A DNA stretch of 64,000 bases from a bacterium (GTDB taxonomy: Bacteria > Desulfobacterota > Desulfocorpusculales > Desulfocorpusculum): the NCBI GenBank assembly GCA_037481695.1, contig JBBFLE010000002.1, positions 317,637 through 381,636 on the forward strand, in the 5' to 3' direction. This document shows positions 61,473 through 64,000 of this stretch, one piece after another; positions within the stretch are counted from its first letter, which is position 1, and the number at the start of each line of letters is the position of its first letter. The notes below the pieces were generated by a model, which was not told where the DNA came from, ran no database searches, and saw nothing but the letters and a program-made list of their open reading frames with translations. A program made the position numbers and the translations under genes.

Positions 61473-62990
61473 TTATCTTTGCCCTTGGGCTAACAATGCG
61501 GCAAGGACCTCTTCCACTTCCATGCCTTTGGCCCTGATTAACGCAATCAGTTCCTCCGGTGTGCGCGTGTCCTCATAATTTTTACGGTTTGGGTTGACTG
61601 CTTTAAGATCAAAGTTTCTGTTTTCGATTTCTTGCCTGGTAACAGTCCAACTGTGCTCGCTATCTCCTCGGGTCGGCAATAGCCTGAAGAATTCCTCGAA
61701 ATGCGCCAGCGTCAGCGGTGTCTTCTTGCCTACCTTGATATCAGAGAGGTCGTAATACCATATCTTTTCCGTTGGCCTGCCTTTGGTGAAGAAAAGAAGA
61801 TTGGTCTTGACGCCTGCACCGGCATTGACAAAGGCTCCCGGCGGCAGACTCACAATGCACCAGAGGTCGCAGTCATCGAGCAACTTGCGCTTGGTCTGGA
61901 CAAAGGCCGTCTCGTTGGTACGGAAGAGCACGCCCTCATCCAGCACAATCCCGCAGCGGCCGTCGGGTTTGAGGCTGTCAATCACATGCTGGAGAAAAAG
62001 TACCTGAGTGGCGCCGGTTTTGTAGGCAAAGCGGGTCTGGGCGTCTTTGCCTTCCTTGCCGCCAAAGGGCGGATTCATGAGCACCACATCAAAAAGGTTC
62101 GGTGCGTTTTGAAAAAGACCTCCGTAGATCTCCGCGCCGGTGAGCGTGTTGCCGTGCCAGATGTGTGGCTCATCAATGCCGTGAAGCATGAGGTTGGCCA
62201 GTGCAATCGGGTAAATGGCATTATCCTTCTCGCGGCCGTAGAAGGTGCGGGTTTTGAGCGTTTCGAGCTGGTCTGATGAGGTAATTTTTTCGTTATCGGG
62301 GCCGGCCATGTGTTCGTAGGACTGCGCCAGAAACCCGCCGGTGCCGCAGCCGGGATCATAGACCGTTTCGCCGATTTTGGGATCAATCACCCGCACCATA
62401 GCGCGGATCACCTCGCGCGGGGTGAAAAACTGGCCGCCGTCGTTGCCCTTTTCGCCCATCTTGAGCAAAAGCCCCTCGTACACCTGCGAAAGGGTGAACA
62501 CATGGGTCGGGTCCACGCTCTCGGCGCTGATTTCGTTCACCTTGTCGAGCACATCCAGAAGATTGCGCTCGGTGTCAATGCGGGTGCGCTCGATGCCGGA
62601 AAAGATTTCGCTTATGACCTTCTGCCGCGGCGTGGCGTTGGGCCGGTCTTTGAGGCTTTTGAGGTGCGGGATAAGATCACCGTTGACAAAACTGAAGAAT
62701 GCACCCAGCGCGCCGCTTTCCAGTTCGCGGCGTTTGGGTGCGTCCGGCGCAGCCCAATCGCGCCACCTATAGGGCGCCTCCAGCGACGGGGTAAACTCCG
62801 CGCCTACCGCCGCTGCCGCCTCGGCCTCGTGCTGCTCGCGCTCGTCAAGGATGCGCAGAAACAAAATCCAGGTCAGCTCCGGCACATACTGTAGCGCGCC
62901 GGCGCAGTTCGAGCGCCGCATGATATCGCAAATGTTCTTGACCGCGCTGTTCAAGGATTGGGGTGTGGTGTGGCGTTTGTTGTTCTTCAT
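61473..62990 (-). CDS. hsdM: type I restriction-modification methyltransferase subunit
   Basis: The 505-residue protein has HsdM_N-type helices at the start, then the N6-adenine methyltransferase core with motif I in YDPGCGTGGFLAQSYEHM and the catalytic motif NPPF in VVLMNPPFGGK. It methylates adenine at target sites. The ATG overlaps the four-helix-bundle gene stop as ATGA. It lies in a locus order hsdS - four-helix gene - hsdM on the minus strand. No hsdR is seen in the window. Confidence 0.92.
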   Translation of the reverse strand: MKNNKRHTTPQSLNSAVKNICDIMRRSNCAGALQYVPELTWILFLRILDEREQHEAEAAAAVGAEFTPSLEAPYRWRDWAAPDAPKRRELESGALGAFFSFVNGDLIPHLKSLKDRPNATPRQKVISEIFSGIERTRIDTERNLLDVLDKVNEISAESVDPTHVFTLSQVYEGLLLKMGEKGNDGGQFFTPREVIRAMVRVIDPKIGETVYDPGCGTGGFLAQSYEHMAGPDNEKITSSDQLETLKTRTFYGREKDNAIYPIALANLMLHGIDEPHIWHGNTLTGAEIYGGLFQNAPNLFDVVLMNPPFGGKEGKDAQTRFAYKTGATQVLFLQHVIDSLKPDGRCGIVLDEGVLFRTNETAFVQTKRKLLDDCDLWCIVSLPPGAFVNAGAGVKTNLLFFTKGRPTEKIWYYDLSDIKVGKKTPLTLAHFEEFFRLLPTRGDSEHSWTVTRQEIENRNFDLKAVNPNRKNYEDTRTPEELIALIRAKGMEVEEVLAALLAQGQR

Positions 62991-63622
62991 GGCTTCCTCT
63001 CTTTTTTGTCAGACCTGTCCGACGTGTCTGACTTGTCTGACAAGCTTCTTGCTTTGCACCGCTCTTGGTAGAGCCGCTCTGTGAACCCGCCTTTTTCCAA
63101 AAAATCCTGTTCCAAGCGCTCCAATTGGCGTCGCAACAAATAACTGGCCTGGTTGATAAGGCAAATCATAGTGTTGGCAAAAACTTCTGGGTCACCAGGC
63201 CAGTCTGACCTGTCAGACCTGTCTGACCTGTCCGACGCAAATTTTCTTCTCACCTCCAGAGCCTGCGGTTCGTCCTTCTGCCACAGCCGAAGACCGCGCT
63301 GTCGTAAAAAGTCTTCATAATCCAGAAGCAATTCCTCAAGGCTGGCGCGTGCTACGCCTGTAAGTTTCAATTCGGTTTTTTTGGATGTGGCAGAGGCAAG
63401 GCTGCCCTCGGCAATGTTTTGAACCCCGCTTCGTGCCGCTTGCACCATCTGGTCATGAGTGCGCGTATTCCTTGGAACAAAACGATGACAAAAGACCACC
63501 GTGCCGTCATAGACAAGTTGTGCAGCCTTAAAACTCCGCAGTTTGCGGTAACCGCCATGCGGCAAAATCAAGCGGCCGCTTGCCTTGTCCGCCCTGTCCG
63601 ACCTGTCTGATTTGTCTGACAT
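62987..63622 (-). CDS. four-helix-bundle protein with Ser-Asp repeats, inserted in RM operon
   Basis: The start ATG lies one base beyond the hsdS stop (TAG-A-ATG). The 211-residue protein has a helical bundle core (QMVQAARSGVQNIAEGSLASATSK) like the 23S rRNA-intervening-sequence/four-helix-bundle family with its suffix domain. It also contains three tracts of SDxSDxSD repeats, at the N-terminus (MSDKSDRSDRADK), in the middle (ASDRSDRSDRSDW) and at the C-terminus (SDKSDTSDRSDKK). The repeats come from 9-bp tandem DNA units. Function is unknown; position between hsdS and hsdM suggests an RM accessory. Confidence 0.8.
   Translation of the reverse strand: MSDKSDRSDRADKASGRLILPHGGYRKLRSFKAAQLVYDGTVVFCHRFVPRNTRTHDQMVQAARSGVQNIAEGSLASATSKKTELKLTGVARASLEELLLDYEDFLRQRGLRLWQKDEPQALEVRRKFASDRSDRSDRSDWPGDPEVFANTMICLINQASYLLRRQLERLEQDFLEKGGFTERLYQERCKARSLSDKSDTSDRSDKKERKP
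63008..63041 (+). repeat. 9-bp tandem repeat array 1
   Basis: Four near-perfect copies of a GTC(T/C)GAC-type 9-bp unit, encoding the C-terminal Ser-Asp repeat of the four-helix gene on the minus strand. Confidence 0.75.
63203..63236 (+). repeat. 9-bp tandem repeat array 2
   Basis: Nearly four copies of the same GTCTGACCT unit, encoding the internal Ser-Asp repeat. Confidence 0.75.
63587..63622 (+). repeat. 9-bp tandem repeat array 3
   Basis: Four copies of the same unit, encoding the N-terminal Ser-Asp repeat and reaching the start codon. Confidence 0.75.
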
Positions 63623-63623
63623 T

Positions 63624-64000
63624 CTAAAGTTCTCCTGAAAAAGCCTTGCGCAAAATCGCCGCCGGCAGTTTGTTAATGGCTTCCAACTGCTCCTCAAGAG
63701 CCTTGCGAAGACGATCCACCGCAGCCATCCGCTCCTTCAAAATCGCCGCAATCCGCCGCTGCTCGGGAAGTGGCGGGAGGGGGAAAACTAACTCTTTGTA
63801 GTCAGACCACTTGATGTTCGGATACGTCGAAGTGTACTGGCTCAGCGTGAATTGGAGAAACCTCTTTTGGGAATAAGCTATATTACCGAGTCCCAGATTG
63901 GCTCGGTCATCAGACAGAGGCAACCAACTGTGGGACTGGCATTGGAAATCCGGCCCTGCTTGCAATGCGCCTCTGCCTTCTTTTGTCCCTGGCCTCCTGG
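63624..64000 (-). CDS. hsdS: type I restriction-modification specificity subunit (partial, N-terminus off right edge)
   Basis: The frame is open to the window edge. The visible C-terminal part shows the end of a target-recognition domain and the long conserved helix FPLPPLPEQRRIAAILKERM...LRKALEEQLEAINKLPAAILRKAFSGEL. HsdS chooses the DNA sequence recognised by HsdM and HsdR. It ends just before the four-helix gene start. The N-terminal target-recognition domain lies outside the window. Confidence 0.88.
   Translation of the reverse strand, partial: RRPGTKEGRGALQAGPDFQCQSHSWLPLSDDRANLGLGNIAYSQKRFLQFTLSQYTSTYPNIKWSDYKELVFPLPPLPEQRRIAAILKERMAAVDRLRKALEEQLEAINKLPAAILRKAFSGEL

Noticed and set aside
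63008..63622. Repeat arrays as a CRISPR
   Set aside because: Units are 9-bp tandem repeats without spacers and encode Ser-Asp tracts.

Overview
The window is a dense bacterial chromosome segment of roughly 55-58% GC. Most genes lie on the minus strand, in tightly packed operons with many ATGA, GTGA and TTGA overlaps. The gene mix suggests an anaerobic Gram-negative bacterium of the Desulfobacterota (old Deltaproteobacteria) type: a ferredoxin-dependent 2-oxoacid oxidoreductase, a lysine 2,3-aminomutase, outer-membrane alanine-zipper lipoproteins, a sigma-54 activator, PbpC with alpha-2-macroglobulin, and a DUF4301 protein. This assignment is inference; there is no rRNA or tRNA in the window to confirm it.

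Layout. 1-1180: 5' part of a GT51 peptidoglycan glycosyltransferase running off the left edge. 1561-13425 (minus): a surface-glycan or glycoconjugate cluster, read in the order UDP-glucuronate decarboxylase, galE, a glycosidase-glycosyltransferase fusion, two ABC exporter subunits, two sister GT2 enzymes and a methyltransferase. A near-consensus sigma-54 promoter lies upstream of its first gene. 14075-19866 (plus): a DUF4301 protein, two paralogous alanine-zipper lipoproteins, a sigma-54 activator with a degenerate receiver, and two paralogous small OB-like proteins. 19958-23826 (plus): a three-gene operon of KamA, an ATP-grasp ligase and an ATP-grasp/GNAT fusion. This is the best candidate for an undescribed pathway, probably making an acylated beta-lysine amide. 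23828-26578 (minus): korABCD-type oxidoreductase. 26933-30750 (plus): a PilZ protein and an unusual Lon-like protease with an N-terminal HELEH motif.

31060-37307 (minus): GT4, ChbG/HpnK-type deacetylase, an ATP-grasp/methyltransferase fusion, a YvcK-like protein and a YihY/BrkB membrane protein. 37529-41208 (plus): DEAD-box helicase, FmdB zinc ribbon, TIGR01777 epimerase and a hotdog thioesterase. 41209-50779 (minus): a peptide-uptake operon (amidohydrolase, two solute-binding proteins, DppBCDF-like transporter, M20 amidohydrolase) with a strong intercistronic hairpin after each binding-protein gene. 51218-60630 (minus): alpha-2-macroglobulin, pbpC, an inositol-monophosphatase-family enzyme and a cysteine-cluster protein. 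60995-64000 (minus): a type I restriction-modification locus (hsdS partial, a four-helix-bundle protein with Ser-Asp repeats, hsdM), then an integron attC-like site and a small cassette-type gene. This right end looks horizontally acquired.

The themes are envelope and extracellular glycan biology, amino-acid and peptide metabolism, and a mobile defence module at the right edge. No CRISPR array, IS element, rRNA or tRNA was recognised.
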